A stretch of 64,000 nt of DNA from Deltaproteobacteria bacterium (GTDB lineage: Bacteria; Desulfobacterota; GWC2-55-46). Positions 25,844 to 35,236 of this stretch are shown here, piece by piece. The notes beneath the pieces were generated by a model that was not told where the DNA came from, searched no databases, and was given only the letters and a program-made list of their open reading frames with translations. Made by a program: the position numbers and the translations under genes. The stretch covers positions 1-64,000 of the forward strand of contig JABTVA010000006.1 in NCBI GenBank assembly GCA_015075075.1. The letters are read 5' to 3'. The stretch's first letter is position 1, and each line of letters starts with the position of its first letter.

Positions 25844-27759
25844 GTCTGTATTCTCCTCAGGTTCGTAAAGGGGCGTCCGTGCCCGGTATGGCCCTTGAGC
25901 GCCCTGGATGCTGCCATGAGGACCGGCCCGTATTTTCCGCAGGTCTCTCTTACCTTGCCGTAGGAGGAGGCCATGGAATCGAGCTCCCGCCTTATGAGCT
26001 TTTCCGGGTCGTTTTCGTCGTGTTCGTCCCGCAGGCGCTCCTTGAGCCTGTACGTATATTCCATCAGGGCCTCCCATATGAAAGGCGAGCTCTCGGCGGA
26101 CTTGAAAAGCCTCTCCTCCAGCCTTTTAATCCTCGCAACGCCTGACTCTATCTCGCGCGGGTCCAAGTGGTCCCTCAGGAGCTTCCTGATGGAAGATACC
26201 TCCTTGAGTATAGAATCGGCAAATCGGCCTGCTTCCTTTAGCTTCATCTGCATGGCCTCAAGCGATGATGAAAGCCCCTTGAGGTCGGCCGGTTTGGCCG
26301 AGGACCTGGCCGCTTTAATGACCTCATCGAGCTGCACGTCATTTCTTGCATATCTTTCAAGCACTTGGGAAAGAGGGAGGTGCTCCATCCCCTCTATATA
26401 GGCCCCGCCCTCCGTCGCGTTTATGACATTCAATGAAACACCCTTTTTTTTCATCACGGCCAGGTAGTTCTCGAACCACTGGTGGAAGGTCACCCAGTCG
26501 TACTTGCTCGGCACCGGCTTGCCGTCAACGCCCTTGAGCCACATGAGCTTGAAGGCGCTCCTTGCCTTTTCGCTCAGGGTCACATAGTCCTCCTCGATTA
26601 CCACCTCGCCTTTTTCCTCGTCTATCCTGACGTCCTGGGCCATGTAGACCCCGCCCTTCGCGTGAGTGCCGCTCTCGCCGAAACACAGGTCCTGGCCTAT
26701 GAAGATTATCGGGCTGCACCCCAGCATGACCCCGATATCGAGCGCGGCCGTGGTAACGCTTCCGCCGCTCGCCGGGAAGTAGTCAGAGCCGAAAAACCCC
26801 GCATGCTCGCTGCCGAGCGTCATGAACGGGCTGAAAAAGACGAACTTCTCCTTCACCTCCCTCGTGAACATGCCGGGGTGCGAGACCTCTCCGAGTATTA
26901 GCCTGGTCTGCCGGTCGTTTCCGTCATACGCGAAATACTCGGGCAGATCGACCTTCTCGGAGGCTATTATGAAGTCCGGCACGACCCCGTGCATGAGGAG
27001 CGGCTTATATGCGGTGATGGCCGCGATGACGACGGCCTTGCCCCTGGCCTCCCTGAGGAGTTGGGCGTTCTTATGGAGCGACGGCCCGGCGCCGGCTATG
27101 ACGAGCGGCATCCCCTTGAGACTGCCCCTCAGGGCGTCTATGGGCGTGCAGCCGAGTATCTGCGGGATGTTCTCAAGGTAGTTCCTTATCCAGGCCTCCC
27201 TTGAGTCCATGTCGGTCCTGATATTGACCTTGTTGCTTACCTGCGCGTTGTTGACCTTGTTTATGAAATCAAGGTACTCCTTCGGGAAGCCCGTCTTATA
27301 GGGGCTGGTCGTATAGCAGAGGAGGTCGTCGAAGCCGTCCATGCTTCTTACCCTCGCGACCACGCCCTGCATGTCGTCGCAGAGGAAGACATCGTCGAGA
27401 GCGAGGATGTCGGAAAGGTCTACCTGCCTCAAGACCCCGTTAAGGACCTCAGGCAAAGGCTCGTAGACCACCAAATTTTTCTGTCCTTTTTCCACGAGCG
27501 CCCTGAGGAGGTACCCGCAGCCCAGGCCGAAGAGGAGCACCCAGTGCGCCTTTTTTGAGACCAGTTCCTCGGCCTGCGCCCCTGCCTCCTTTGCCGGGTC
27601 GTACGCGCTATGAAAGAGGCGCCCCATGTGCCTGAATGTCGGCTCCCCGGACCTGGCGGCCTCGACCTTGACGGCCTCGCCGCTCCATCCGGCTACGCGC
27701 CCGGCAAGGGCCCTGTCCTTCTTCCCTATGGCCTCGATGTTTTTTTCAAGCAGCCCCAT
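25840..27759 (-). CDS. Motility accessory factor (Maf) family flagellin glycosyltransferase
   Basis: 639 residues. The central MptE-like (DUF115) domain is clear: KGMPLVIAGAGPSLHKN near 230, TAYKPLLMHGVVPDFII near 270, and FIGQDLCFGESGTHAKG near 390. An N-terminal Rossmann-like region (LLFGLGCGYLLRAL, VVYEPLPEVL) and a C-terminal helical part complete the usual Maf plan. Maf proteins transfer nonulosonic acids such as pseudaminic acid to flagellin in the cytoplasm. It sits between the pse cluster and flagellin, which fits that job. Confidence 0.88.
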   Translation of the reverse strand: MGLLEKNIEAIGKKDRALAGRVAGWSGEAVKVEAARSGEPTFRHMGRLFHSAYDPAKEAGAQAEELVSKKAHWVLLFGLGCGYLLRALVEKGQKNLVVYEPLPEVLNGVLRQVDLSDILALDDVFLCDDMQGVVARVRSMDGFDDLLCYTTSPYKTGFPKEYLDFINKVNNAQVSNKVNIRTDMDSREAWIRNYLENIPQILGCTPIDALRGSLKGMPLVIAGAGPSLHKNAQLLREARGKAVVIAAITAYKPLLMHGVVPDFIIASEKVDLPEYFAYDGNDRQTRLILGEVSHPGMFTREVKEKFVFFSPFMTLGSEHAGFFGSDYFPASGGSVTTAALDIGVMLGCSPIIFIGQDLCFGESGTHAKGGVYMAQDVRIDEEKGEVVIEEDYVTLSEKARSAFKLMWLKGVDGKPVPSKYDWVTFHQWFENYLAVMKKKGVSLNVINATEGGAYIEGMEHLPLSQVLERYARNDVQLDEVIKAARSSAKPADLKGLSSSLEAMQMKLKEAGRFADSILKEVSSIRKLLRDHLDPREIESGVARIKRLEERLFKSAESSPFIWEALMEYTYRLKERLRDEHDENDPEKLIRRELDSMASSYGKVRETCGKYGPVLMAASRALKGHTGHGRPFTNLRRIQT

Positions 27760-27854
27760 ATCAGTCAGCTCCTCACCGCCCTTATCGTGAAGACGGCCTC
27801 GTTAAAGCCCCTCCATACCCACCATGCGGTATCGTCGAACTCGCCGAGCGAGTG

Positions 27855-29813
27855 TTAGACCCGGAGGAAGAAGGAGTCCTCGCCTGGAAGCTCCGTGTAT
27901 CTCAGCATGGGTACCGTATACAGCCTTGACTTGTCGGTCGATATCTCCACCGCCTTATCCCTGTCGCCTATCCTCAGCCAGCCCTCGGTAGCGCCGAGGC
28001 ACGAGCTTGCGGAAACACCCTGGCTGACGGGCTCCTCGTGGGCGAGCGAATGCCCTCCGAGGATGAACCTCTCCGGGCCCGGGCCGCCGTTGACGGTCTC
28101 GAACCAGAGGCTTTCGCGGTCGAAGCTCGAAGGGACGAGGGTGAATATCCCCGCCCGAAGCGACGACGCCGCGAGGCCGTTGACCTTGAGCCTGTAGGAT
28201 ATCCCGACCTCCGGCTCCGTCTTCGATATGTCGTACCTCTTCCAGAGGACCCCGATGTCGAGCGGGCTCTTTATGAGGACGACTACCTTCTCGCGCTCCT
28301 CCTTTACCTCCACGTGCGAACGGCCGAGGTCGGTCGTCTGCTTCCCCTCGCGCGAGGTATGTATCATGTGGCCGCTGAAGTAGTCGGCCCCGAGCCTCAT
28401 GTCCTCGTAATGGCCGTGAGGCAGGGTCCCGAGAAGGGGCGCGTTCGAGACCGACGGGAAGACGAGCGATTTTATCGCATAGCCCTTGTTAGGCATGAAC
28501 TCGGCGACAACGCCAGGCGTCGAGATCCTGAGCTCGCTCTCGGAAGACCGGACCTCTGAGCGCCCTTCGGCGCCAGTTGATGCGCCGTCCGCGCGCCCCT
28601 CCTCCCCGCTAAGGGCAAGAGCCGGGGACACGGGGTTTCCCCCGTACACCCAGGCAAGGAGCGGGGTCCTGTGCTGGTGGTTTCCGAGAAGCCTCTCGGT
28701 CTCCATCTTGAGCCAGCCGAGCCTGTTCTGGAACCAGGCGTACTTCTCGTCTATCGTGTTGGTCCTGTAATCGCTCCCCCAGAGGTCGCAGAGCACCTCC
28801 TTGAAGTCCTCTATCGATTCCTTCTCAAGGGCGCCCTGCCTGATGAGGGCCTTCAGGTTGTCGTAGACCCTGTGGCATTCGGTGTTCACGTGTATGCTGT
28901 CCCTGCCCGAGGCGGCCCAGCGTAGCGGGTTGTATTTCTCCTGTTTCTTGCAGACTACCGGGGTCTCGACCGACTCGAGCCTTACGAGGTTCCCTGCGCC
29001 CTCGCGTCCCCTGAGTGATTCGAGCATGCGGCCCGGGGTCGTAAGCCTTACCCTCGGGTCTTCAGCCGCCTTCCTGAGCAAGCCCGCCATCCTGGCGTAC
29101 TCATCCGCTGCCGTCGGCTCGCCTCCTGGCCTGTAGCCGAAGACCTCGGCGTCGTTACTGTAGGCCGTGAACCCCCTCTCCTCGTCCCCGTCCTTTGGCG
29201 CGTGGGAGAAGAGATACTCGAAGTACTCGGCCTCGGATATCTCGCCGTGCACGCACCTCTGGAACTTCTGGAAGGCTATGGAATGGCTCCATATGATTTC
29301 CACTTCAGTGGAAAGCCCGGCTGCCCTCTGCGGGAGGTACTTGTACCGGAGAGGGTACCTGTTATGCTGGAACGAGTTGTTCCAGTCCATGATTATCGCC
29401 TCGTACCCGGCCTCCTTATAAAGGTCCACGAGGCCCCTTGAGAAGGTCTGCTCGTTTACGAGGGCTATGTTCGGTCTCCTCCCCAGGAGGTCCAGATAAT
29501 ATTTGTTCCCCAGCTCCAGGTTCCACCTGTTTACATCCGTCGGAACCAGCGGAAATATCGACTGGGAATAGCCCGAGCCGATGAACTCGCATCTCCCCTC
29601 GTCCCAGAGCGCGCGGAGCCTCTCGATGAAATAGGGGTCTATGGTGTTGACCTCCTTAAGGGTCCACGCCGTCATCTCGATGGCGACGGGTATGCCGCTC
29701 TCGGCAAGGCCAAGGAGCGGGGCATAACACCTCTCGACCACGAGCGGGAAATGCTCCCTCGGGATGGAGGAGAAGGCGAGGTTACAGTGGAACATCGTGT
29801 ACAGGTTAAGCAC
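27855..29813 (-). CDS. GH57-like glycoside hydrolase / polysaccharide-active protein
   Basis: 652 residues from a GTG at 29813 placed 3 bases after the IolB-like gene. The N-terminal FHCNLAFSSI, LWDEGRCEFIGSGYSQSIFP and ALVNEQTFS segments match the (beta/alpha)7 barrel of family GH57, and the C-terminal half is beta-rich. The Glu in the NEQTF segment is a candidate nucleophile (inference). The stop at 27855 is followed in frame by 29 more codons (GEFDDTAWWVWRGFNEAVFT region) up to a stop at 27765, so the true C-terminus may lie there. The substrate is unknown. Confidence 0.72.
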   Translation of the reverse strand: MLNLYTMFHCNLAFSSIPREHFPLVVERCYAPLLGLAESGIPVAIEMTAWTLKEVNTIDPYFIERLRALWDEGRCEFIGSGYSQSIFPLVPTDVNRWNLELGNKYYLDLLGRRPNIALVNEQTFSRGLVDLYKEAGYEAIIMDWNNSFQHNRYPLRYKYLPQRAAGLSTEVEIIWSHSIAFQKFQRCVHGEISEAEYFEYLFSHAPKDGDEERGFTAYSNDAEVFGYRPGGEPTAADEYARMAGLLRKAAEDPRVRLTTPGRMLESLRGREGAGNLVRLESVETPVVCKKQEKYNPLRWAASGRDSIHVNTECHRVYDNLKALIRQGALEKESIEDFKEVLCDLWGSDYRTNTIDEKYAWFQNRLGWLKMETERLLGNHQHRTPLLAWVYGGNPVSPALALSGEEGRADGASTGAEGRSEVRSSESELRISTPGVVAEFMPNKGYAIKSLVFPSVSNAPLLGTLPHGHYEDMRLGADYFSGHMIHTSREGKQTTDLGRSHVEVKEEREKVVVLIKSPLDIGVLWKRYDISKTEPEVGISYRLKVNGLAASSLRAGIFTLVPSSFDRESLWFETVNGGPGPERFILGGHSLAHEEPVSQGVSASSCLGATEGWLRIGDRDKAVEISTDKSRLYTVPMLRYTELPGEDSFFLRV

Positions 29814-29816
29814 GGG

Positions 29817-30539
29817 CTAAACCTCAAGCCATTTGAATTTCGGGTCCGTATTGGGCCTCAAGGCCCTGCCGCTCCCGGCGAGGAACCATAGGTAGTAAAG
29901 AGAATGTCCGGGCATGGCCGATACCGGGTGATAGCCCCAGGGTATCGTTACGGCGTCGTAGTCGCCGACCATGAAGGAATGGCTCCCCTCCCCGCCGTAT
30001 ATCGTCTGGGTGCCGAACCCGCCCGCCGGGTCGAGCCTGAAAAGATATATCTCCTCCATCCTGGCCTCCTGGCCGGGGATTTCGGTATCGTGCTTATGTG
30101 GCGGGAAGCTCGACCAGCCCCCGGGAGGGTTGAACGTCTCGCCGAGGACTAGCCTCGACGCGCCCTCCTCAAGGCCGATTATATCCACGACCTTCCTCTT
30201 CCAGGCGTCCTTTCCAACCGTCTTCTCCCTGCCGGAAGGCACGTGGAAAACGGCCCTCTTTTCATCAGTCCTGGCCTTGCATAACGCAAGCTCGCTGTAT
30301 CTTGAGGCCTTTATCGCAACGCTCGAATCCCTCGGGACGTACAGGGCAGAGCCTGGTGTTTTCCAGACGCTCTCCCTTTGAAGCCTGTACGCGCCGCCCT
30401 CTGAGGAAAAGGCGGCATCGCCCGTAAGCGGGACTATGGCTATTTCGTACTCGCCTGTCTCAAGGGTAAAGGAATCTCCGGCGTCGAGCACAAGGAGGTC
30501 GAGCGCAAGGTATTCAAGCTCGGAGCCGCTGAATACCAT
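29817..30539 (-). CDS. IolB-like cupin (5-deoxyglucuronate isomerase family)
   Basis: 240 residues with the IolB signature: PPHKHD, GQEARMEEIYLFRLDP, then DYDAVTIPWGYHPVSAMPGH and YYLWFLAG. These supply the cupin metal ligands (His in PHKHD, the Glu of EEIY, the His of GYHP). In inositol breakdown IolB isomerises 5-deoxyglucuronate. No other iol gene is here. Given its neighbours (GH57-like, ATP-grasp, SDR, pse genes), it more likely acts on a sugar acid of the flagellin glycan. Function is by family, substrate by inference. Confidence 0.8.
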   Translation of the reverse strand: MVFSGSELEYLALDLLVLDAGDSFTLETGEYEIAIVPLTGDAAFSSEGGAYRLQRESVWKTPGSALYVPRDSSVAIKASRYSELALCKARTDEKRAVFHVPSGREKTVGKDAWKRKVVDIIGLEEGASRLVLGETFNPPGGWSSFPPHKHDTEIPGQEARMEEIYLFRLDPAGGFGTQTIYGGEGSHSFMVGDYDAVTIPWGYHPVSAMPGHSLYYLWFLAGSGRALRPNTDPKFKWLEV

Positions 30540-30612
30540 ATTGAGCCCTTGTCTTTAGCGGCCCTTTATTTACCGGGTTAAGCATGTTTCCTCGCGGGAA
30601 CGGTAGTAATCC

Positions 30613-31757
30613 TCAATGTCCTGCCGCCCTGTCCCAGTTCTCCAGCGCTTCGGTCCGGGTGCTACCTATAGCGATTATGTAACAGACCCTGTGGCCGCAG
30701 TTCCTGTGGAAGTATCTCATCGCCTGGCCTTACCATGAGAAAGACCTCCGCGAGCCCGGTAGCTTTCACCTCTTCAAGGCCCTCGATCGAGCTTACAACT
30801 CCCGGCTCGGAAAGACAGCCTGCAGATTGCGGTCCTGTCGAGGTGGAAGTGAATACTTCCTGACCGGAAGCCTGCTGCGAGGGCAATGGCATCTTCTGCG
30901 GCTCAAGGCGGTTGCGAGCGGTGTCGTATACTGCGAATGGAAGCTGCCTGAGAGCCTCGCCGGAAGCTCGATGACCATCGGCCCTTTCGTCATTATGGTG
31001 TCGGCCTTGTACGGGCCGAATTCGATGCCAAGTGAGGTCGCGGCCCTTGTCACGAGCCCGTAAAGGCCTTCCTGGGCCGAAGCCGTGAGGGACGTGGGGT
31101 TCGTATGGCCTGTCTCTGGGAAGGCCGGAGCCGAAGTGCCTGTCAACTATGCCGAACCTGTAATGCCTGCCCTTGTGCACGACAAGCTCCACACTCTGCT
31201 CGTCTCCCTCTACATACTCTCTGAGCGCGGTCCGGGTGGATGAATGGTTTTGCGTCCTCAAGGGCCTCGGGGAGCTCATCCAGAGAATCTATCCTGCGCG
31301 GCCCCTTGACGCTGCGTTGTCTATGGCCTTCACCATGCACGGAAACCGACCAAAGCTGCCGCCTCACGGGCCTCTGTTAGGTTGCCGCCTCTCGGCATAA
31401 GGGGTCGGAACACCGTCCGCAAGCCACCTCTTCTTCATAAGCCATTGGTTATTCGACCTCTCGGCGACTTCCACGGATGCCTGGAAGGCTGAGGGCGTCC
31501 GAACAGAAGCCGCGGTTATGGCCACGTCAGCGCCAGCGACAACGCCGCCCAGATTGAGCGTTCCCGATTCTCAAGCGCCCATCTGACGTGCGCTTCGGGT
31601 CTTTATATCCAGCACAAGCGGCAGGTCTGCATCTTTAAGCCCTCTGCCTCCAGGCCCTGTCAGAGGCGACGGTAAAGAGCCCCATGCCCCGGCCTTTTTA
31701 TAAGAGGGACCCTGCATGGACCCGCGCCAGTATCAATATGGATTTCTTTGTCATCAT
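30613..31757 (-). CDS. ATP-grasp domain protein, frame-disrupted
   Basis: Start at 31757 (ATGATG, overlapping the SDR stop). An N-terminal pre-ATP-grasp segment reads MTKKSILILAR...GLFTVASDRA in two frames. The middle reads EGDEQSVELVVHKGRHYRFGI. The metal- and ATP-binding end IEFGPYKADTIM...GPMVIELPARLSGSFHSQY and AEVFLMVRPGDEILPQ are clear. At least four indels scatter between 31700 and 30680. ATP-grasp ligases join a carboxylate to an amine or another acid. In a glycan cluster it may decorate the sugar with an amino acid (inference). Confidence 0.7.
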
Positions 31758-32511
31758 ATGCCCCAGGCGAGGAATCCGCCATCGACGGGTATGACAGCGC
31801 CGGTCACGAAATCGGATGCCGCGCTCGCGAGATAGACGGCAGTCCCTGCCAGCTCCTCGGCCCTGCCGAGGCGCTTCATGGGGGTGTTCGCCAATATCCT
31901 CTCAAGCCTCCGCCTACCAGCACCTTCTCGTTAAGCGCGGTCCTGAAGACGCCTGGCGCAATGGCGTTCCACCTGTATGTTGTCAGGGGCGAGCCTGACC
32001 GCCAGGTTCATCGTAAGGACACGAGTCCCGCCTTTGACGACGTGTACGCGGCCGCGTCCTTTAACGCCCTGAAAGAGCCGAGCGAGGCGATATTGATTAT
32101 CTTCCCGCTGCCCTGCTTTTTCATCAACGTCCCGACGGCCCTGCATACCCTGAACGCGCCCGTGAGGTTGGTGTCGAGGACGCGGCTCCACTCCTCCTCG
32201 GTCACTTCGAGGGTCGGCTTTTAAGGTGCACCTCGCTGAATTGACGAGTATGCGTATGCCCCGGCCTTTTCGCGTCTCCTGGACGGCCTGCCTGACCGAT
32301 TCCCGTCGAGTATGTCCATGCGGACCGTGAATGCCGACCCGCCGGAGCCCTCTATGAGGCGCACCGTCTCGTCAAGCTTCGATACGTCCCTGCCCGCAAC
32401 CGCAACGGTTGCGCCCGCCCTTGAGAGGCCGACGGCTATGGCCTGGCCGAGGCCGCTTCCGCCCCCGGTTACGAGCGCGGTCTTGCCTGTGAGGCTGAAG
32501 AGCCCTGTCAA
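31754..32511 (-). CDS. SDR-family oxidoreductase, frame-disrupted
   Basis: Classical short-chain dehydrogenase. NAD(P) motif TGGGSGLG near the start, then LDTNLTGAFRVCRA, the catalytic set with IINIAS and YTSSKAGL, and a C-terminus reading SDFVTGAVIPVDGGFLAWGI before the stop at 31754. Indels near 32300-32220 and 32000-31930 split it. Overlaps the methyltransferase stop at its start and the ATP-grasp start at its end, so these genes are translationally linked. Confidence 0.8.
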
Positions 32512-33332
32512 TTCTCTACCCTCCTTGCCCTCAAGGCGATGGTGTCGCCGATGCCGAGGCGCTTGGCTATGGTGTCTATCACCTTCTTATTCAGGTCCGG
32601 TATCGAGCCCTTGGGGTTGCAGCTCCCGAACCTTACCCAGCTTACGACCGCGAAGCCCGTTTCCGCAAGGAGCCTGAAGAGCGACTCCTGCGAAAAGAGG
32701 TGTATGTGCTCTACGGGCATGTAATAGAGCCACTTGTCCCCGAAAAGCCCGGATATCGTCCCGGTGCAGGGCGTCTGTACGATAAGCTCTCCTCCGGGCT
32801 CAAGGAGCGTCCTCGCCTTAACAAGCGCCTCCCGCGGCGCCGTCATGTGCTCGATGACGTCCCAGAAGCTTATGAGGCCGTACCGTCCCTGCATGTCCGA
32901 AAGCTCCATAACCCTGCAGTCGAGCCCGTTTTTCCTGGCTTCACCGACCATCTCTTTCGAAACATCTATGCCCTCGGCCTCTACGCCGTATCTCTTGAGG
33001 TATTCAAGGAACTGCCCATTGGCGCAGCCCACGTCGAGGACCCGCTTCCCCTTGAGCCCCGAATGTTCTATCCCCAGGTCGCAAAATGTAAGGTCCTTTT
33101 CGGCAAAGTATGCCTCCCTGTACTCCTTGGAAAAATGGATGTGTATGGAAGGGTTGTCGTCCCTTTTCGCCATGTAGCCGGATTCGTAGAACCCGGCTAT
33201 TTCACGGGGAGCGGGGTATCTCGCCATCCTTTCGACGCCGCATCCGGCGCACCTGACGTATTGGCATCCCGAGATGGTCGCGGCAGGCACGGCTTCGCCC
33301 CCGCCGCATATCCTGCACCTGTCGAAGCTCAT
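32508..33332 (-). CDS. Class I SAM-dependent methyltransferase with zinc-ribbon N-terminus
   Basis: 274 residues from the ATG at 33332. Cys pairs CRIC and CAGC at residues 5-33 form a zinc-ribbon-like start. The SAM motif VLDVGCANGQFLEYL is near residue 95, followed by SFWDVIEHM and LLEPGGELIVQTP, the pattern of sugar O-/C-methyltransferases found in glycan clusters. Overlaps the upstream methyltransferase stop (ATGA). Confidence 0.85.
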   Translation of the reverse strand: MSFDRCRICGGGEAVPAATISGCQYVRCAGCGVERMARYPAPREIAGFYESGYMAKRDDNPSIHIHFSKEYREAYFAEKDLTFCDLGIEHSGLKGKRVLDVGCANGQFLEYLKRYGVEAEGIDVSKEMVGEARKNGLDCRVMELSDMQGRYGLISFWDVIEHMTAPREALVKARTLLEPGGELIVQTPCTGTISGLFGDKWLYYMPVEHIHLFSQESLFRLLAETGFAVVSWVRFGSCNPKGSIPDLNKKVIDTIAKRLGIGDTIALRARRVEN

Positions 33333-34234
33333 GCCTTTACCCCGTAGATGACCATTTCCCTGCCTATGCCGTGCCTGGCCATAAGCTCGTACATATCCTT
33401 CTTGAAACCCGCGAGGCCCGGCTCGTTCAACAGGAGGTCGAGCCTCTTTCTCCTTGCGTGGCATTCCCTTCCGAGGCTGTCGTTTCCGACGTAGTTGTCT
33501 CCCATGAGGAGGAAAAGGTCGATGGGGAACATGGAAGTCCTCTTAATGACCCTGAACCCGGACCTTTCAAGAAGGGCCGAGAGCGACTCGAAGCTGAAAT
33601 AATTTATATGGTGCGGAGGGGCGAGCCAATACGGGGCGAACCCGAGCCTGTCGGTCAAAACCTTCTGGACCGGGCTGAAGTCGTTTGGGACGACACAGCA
33701 TATGACGCCGCCATCCGAAAGCAGCCCGGCGGCTGTCCGAAGGAGCGCGCCTGGCTCCGGCACGTGCTCAAGCACCTCTGAGATGTGGAGCGCGTCGAAC
33801 CTCCTCTTTATACCTGAGGCCGTCTCCTTATTGAAAAAGCCGTTTATGACCTCGACGCCGAGCGTCATGGCATGGGCCGAGGCCTGTCTCGACGGCTCTA
33901 TGCCCAGGGCGCTCCAGCCCCGCTCCATGCCCCGTTTGAGGAAGTACCCGGGGCCTGAGCCGATATCGAGTATCGAACGCCTCCCGTCCCCGAGCCTCGA
34001 TTCGAGGAAATCCAATCTATCGTCGTAGACCGACCTCCACCAGTCCAGGTCCTCCATGACGCGCTCGATGAAAAGCGGCTTTTCGTCCCTGTAATATTCC
34101 TCGGCGTAGACCCTATCAAGCTCGGCGGACCCTGGCACGGGGTCCATGTGAATGAAGCCGCATTCGGTGCAGTCGATTACGCCGTAGCCGTTCGCATTAC
34201 CTACCACATTTCCCGTATGAGTCATCACTGCCAC
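33329..34234 (-). CDS. Class I SAM-dependent methyltransferase
   Basis: 301 residues from the GTG at 34234, which directly follows the PseG-like stop and has a gggggag ribosome site; an ATG at 34225 is the alternative. SAM motif ILDIGSGPGYFLKRG near residue 90, EVLEHVPEPGALL near 150 and LLSDGGVICCVVPND near 170. CTECGFIHMDP near the N-terminus resembles the second half of a zinc ribbon. Probably methylates a sugar intermediate of the glycan cluster, together with the next gene. Confidence 0.83.
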   Translation of the reverse strand: MAVMTHTGNVVGNANGYGVIDCTECGFIHMDPVPGSAELDRVYAEEYYRDEKPLFIERVMEDLDWWRSVYDDRLDFLESRLGDGRRSILDIGSGPGYFLKRGMERGWSALGIEPSRQASAHAMTLGVEVINGFFNKETASGIKRRFDALHISEVLEHVPEPGALLRTAAGLLSDGGVICCVVPNDFSPVQKVLTDRLGFAPYWLAPPHHINYFSFESLSALLERSGFRVIKRTSMFPIDLFLLMGDNYVGNDSLGRECHARRKRLDLLLNEPGLAGFKKDMYELMARHGIGREMVIYGVKA

Positions 34235-35236
34235 CTATTTCTCCCCCGCTTCCAGTGCCCCGTCGAGGAGCGACCTTATAAGCGACGCTATCCGGAAAGC
34301 GCCCTTCCCGTCCGTAAGGCTCATCGCCCTCGCGGACATCTCCTCCCACTCCCGCCTGTTCGTCTTGAATAAGTCGACGGCCTCGGCACTGCTACCCGCG
34401 CCAACTTCCCTCTGGTAACCGAGGCTCCTGGATATCCCGAGCCTTTCGATTGCGGCGAGGTCCTCCCTGTCGCTCTCGTAATTGCCGATAAGGACCGAGG
34501 GCACGCCCATGTACGCAAGCTCGAACACTGTCGTGCCCATTGCCGTAAACGCGAGGTGCGCCTCCTTCATAAGCGGGGCGAGGTCCTTGACGTTGTGGAC
34601 GAACCTGAACCTGCCGTCGCAGCCGGCCATGAAATCGTCAAGCGCGCCTCCGGTCCTGAAGGCCGGCCCTATGACGGCGGTAACTTCTATGTCCTTTACG
34701 TCGTAGAGGCCCTTGAGCGCAAGCTCGGTGAGGTTAAACGGGTCCGAGCCTCCCATGGTGACGAGCACCTTAAACGGCAGGGAGTGGCCTGGCCGCTTCC
34801 CGCCCCTCGCCCGCCTGAAGTTCTCGCCGATGATTATGTATTCGTTCCCGGAAAGGAGGTTCCCGTTAACGCCACCCCTGTAAAGAGGGGTCGGCATGAT
34901 GACCGCGTCGGCCTCTCCGGAAGAGACGTTGTCTATGAGGACGACCTTCTTGCCTTCGTCCTTGAGGGCGTGCACCTGCTCGCAGACGTCCCTCTTCGTG
35001 TCTATGACGACGACGCCGCCGGTCAAACGGCCCGCGTGCCTGCCCGTTATGGGATAGGTGATATGGAAGAGCGCCTCGGAGTTGAGCCGGTCTATGACTG
35101 GCCGTTCGTTATTCACGAGGAAATGGAGCGGCAGCTCTTCCGACTCGAGCGCGTGGGCGATGTTGATGCACCGCATCACGTGCCCCATCCCCACGGAGGA
35201 GCCGCCCTCGGTCCAGAAAGTCACGCCGTTTTGCAC
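34235..35236 (-). CDS. pseG: PseG-like UDP-sugar hydrolase (nonulosonate pathway)
   Basis: 333 residues from the GTG at 35236, behind gggaggg; no ATG gives the full first strand. The loop GMGHVMRC with its His is the PseG catalytic signature. VTMGGSDPFNLTELAL and FTAMGTTVFELAYMGVP are the nucleotide-binding loops of the GT28-like fold. PseG removes UDP from the 2,4-diacetamido sugar before condensation with phosphoenolpyruvate. Overlaps the Gfo/Idh gene. Confidence 0.88.
   Translation of the reverse strand: MQNGVTFWTEGGSSVGMGHVMRCINIAHALESEELPLHFLVNNERPVIDRLNSEALFHITYPITGRHAGRLTGGVVVIDTKRDVCEQVHALKDEGKKVVLIDNVSSGEADAVIMPTPLYRGGVNGNLLSGNEYIIIGENFRRARGGKRPGHSLPFKVLVTMGGSDPFNLTELALKGLYDVKDIEVTAVIGPAFRTGGALDDFMAGCDGRFRFVHNVKDLAPLMKEAHLAFTAMGTTVFELAYMGVPSVLIGNYESDREDLAAIERLGISRSLGYQREVGAGSSAEAVDLFKTNRREWEEMSARAMSLTDGKGAFRIASLIRSLLDGALEAGEK

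Noticed and set aside
27765-27857. Programmed stop-codon read-through in the GH57-like gene
   Set aside because: No stimulatory hairpin or known read-through context is visible after TAA; a sequence error or mutation is simpler.
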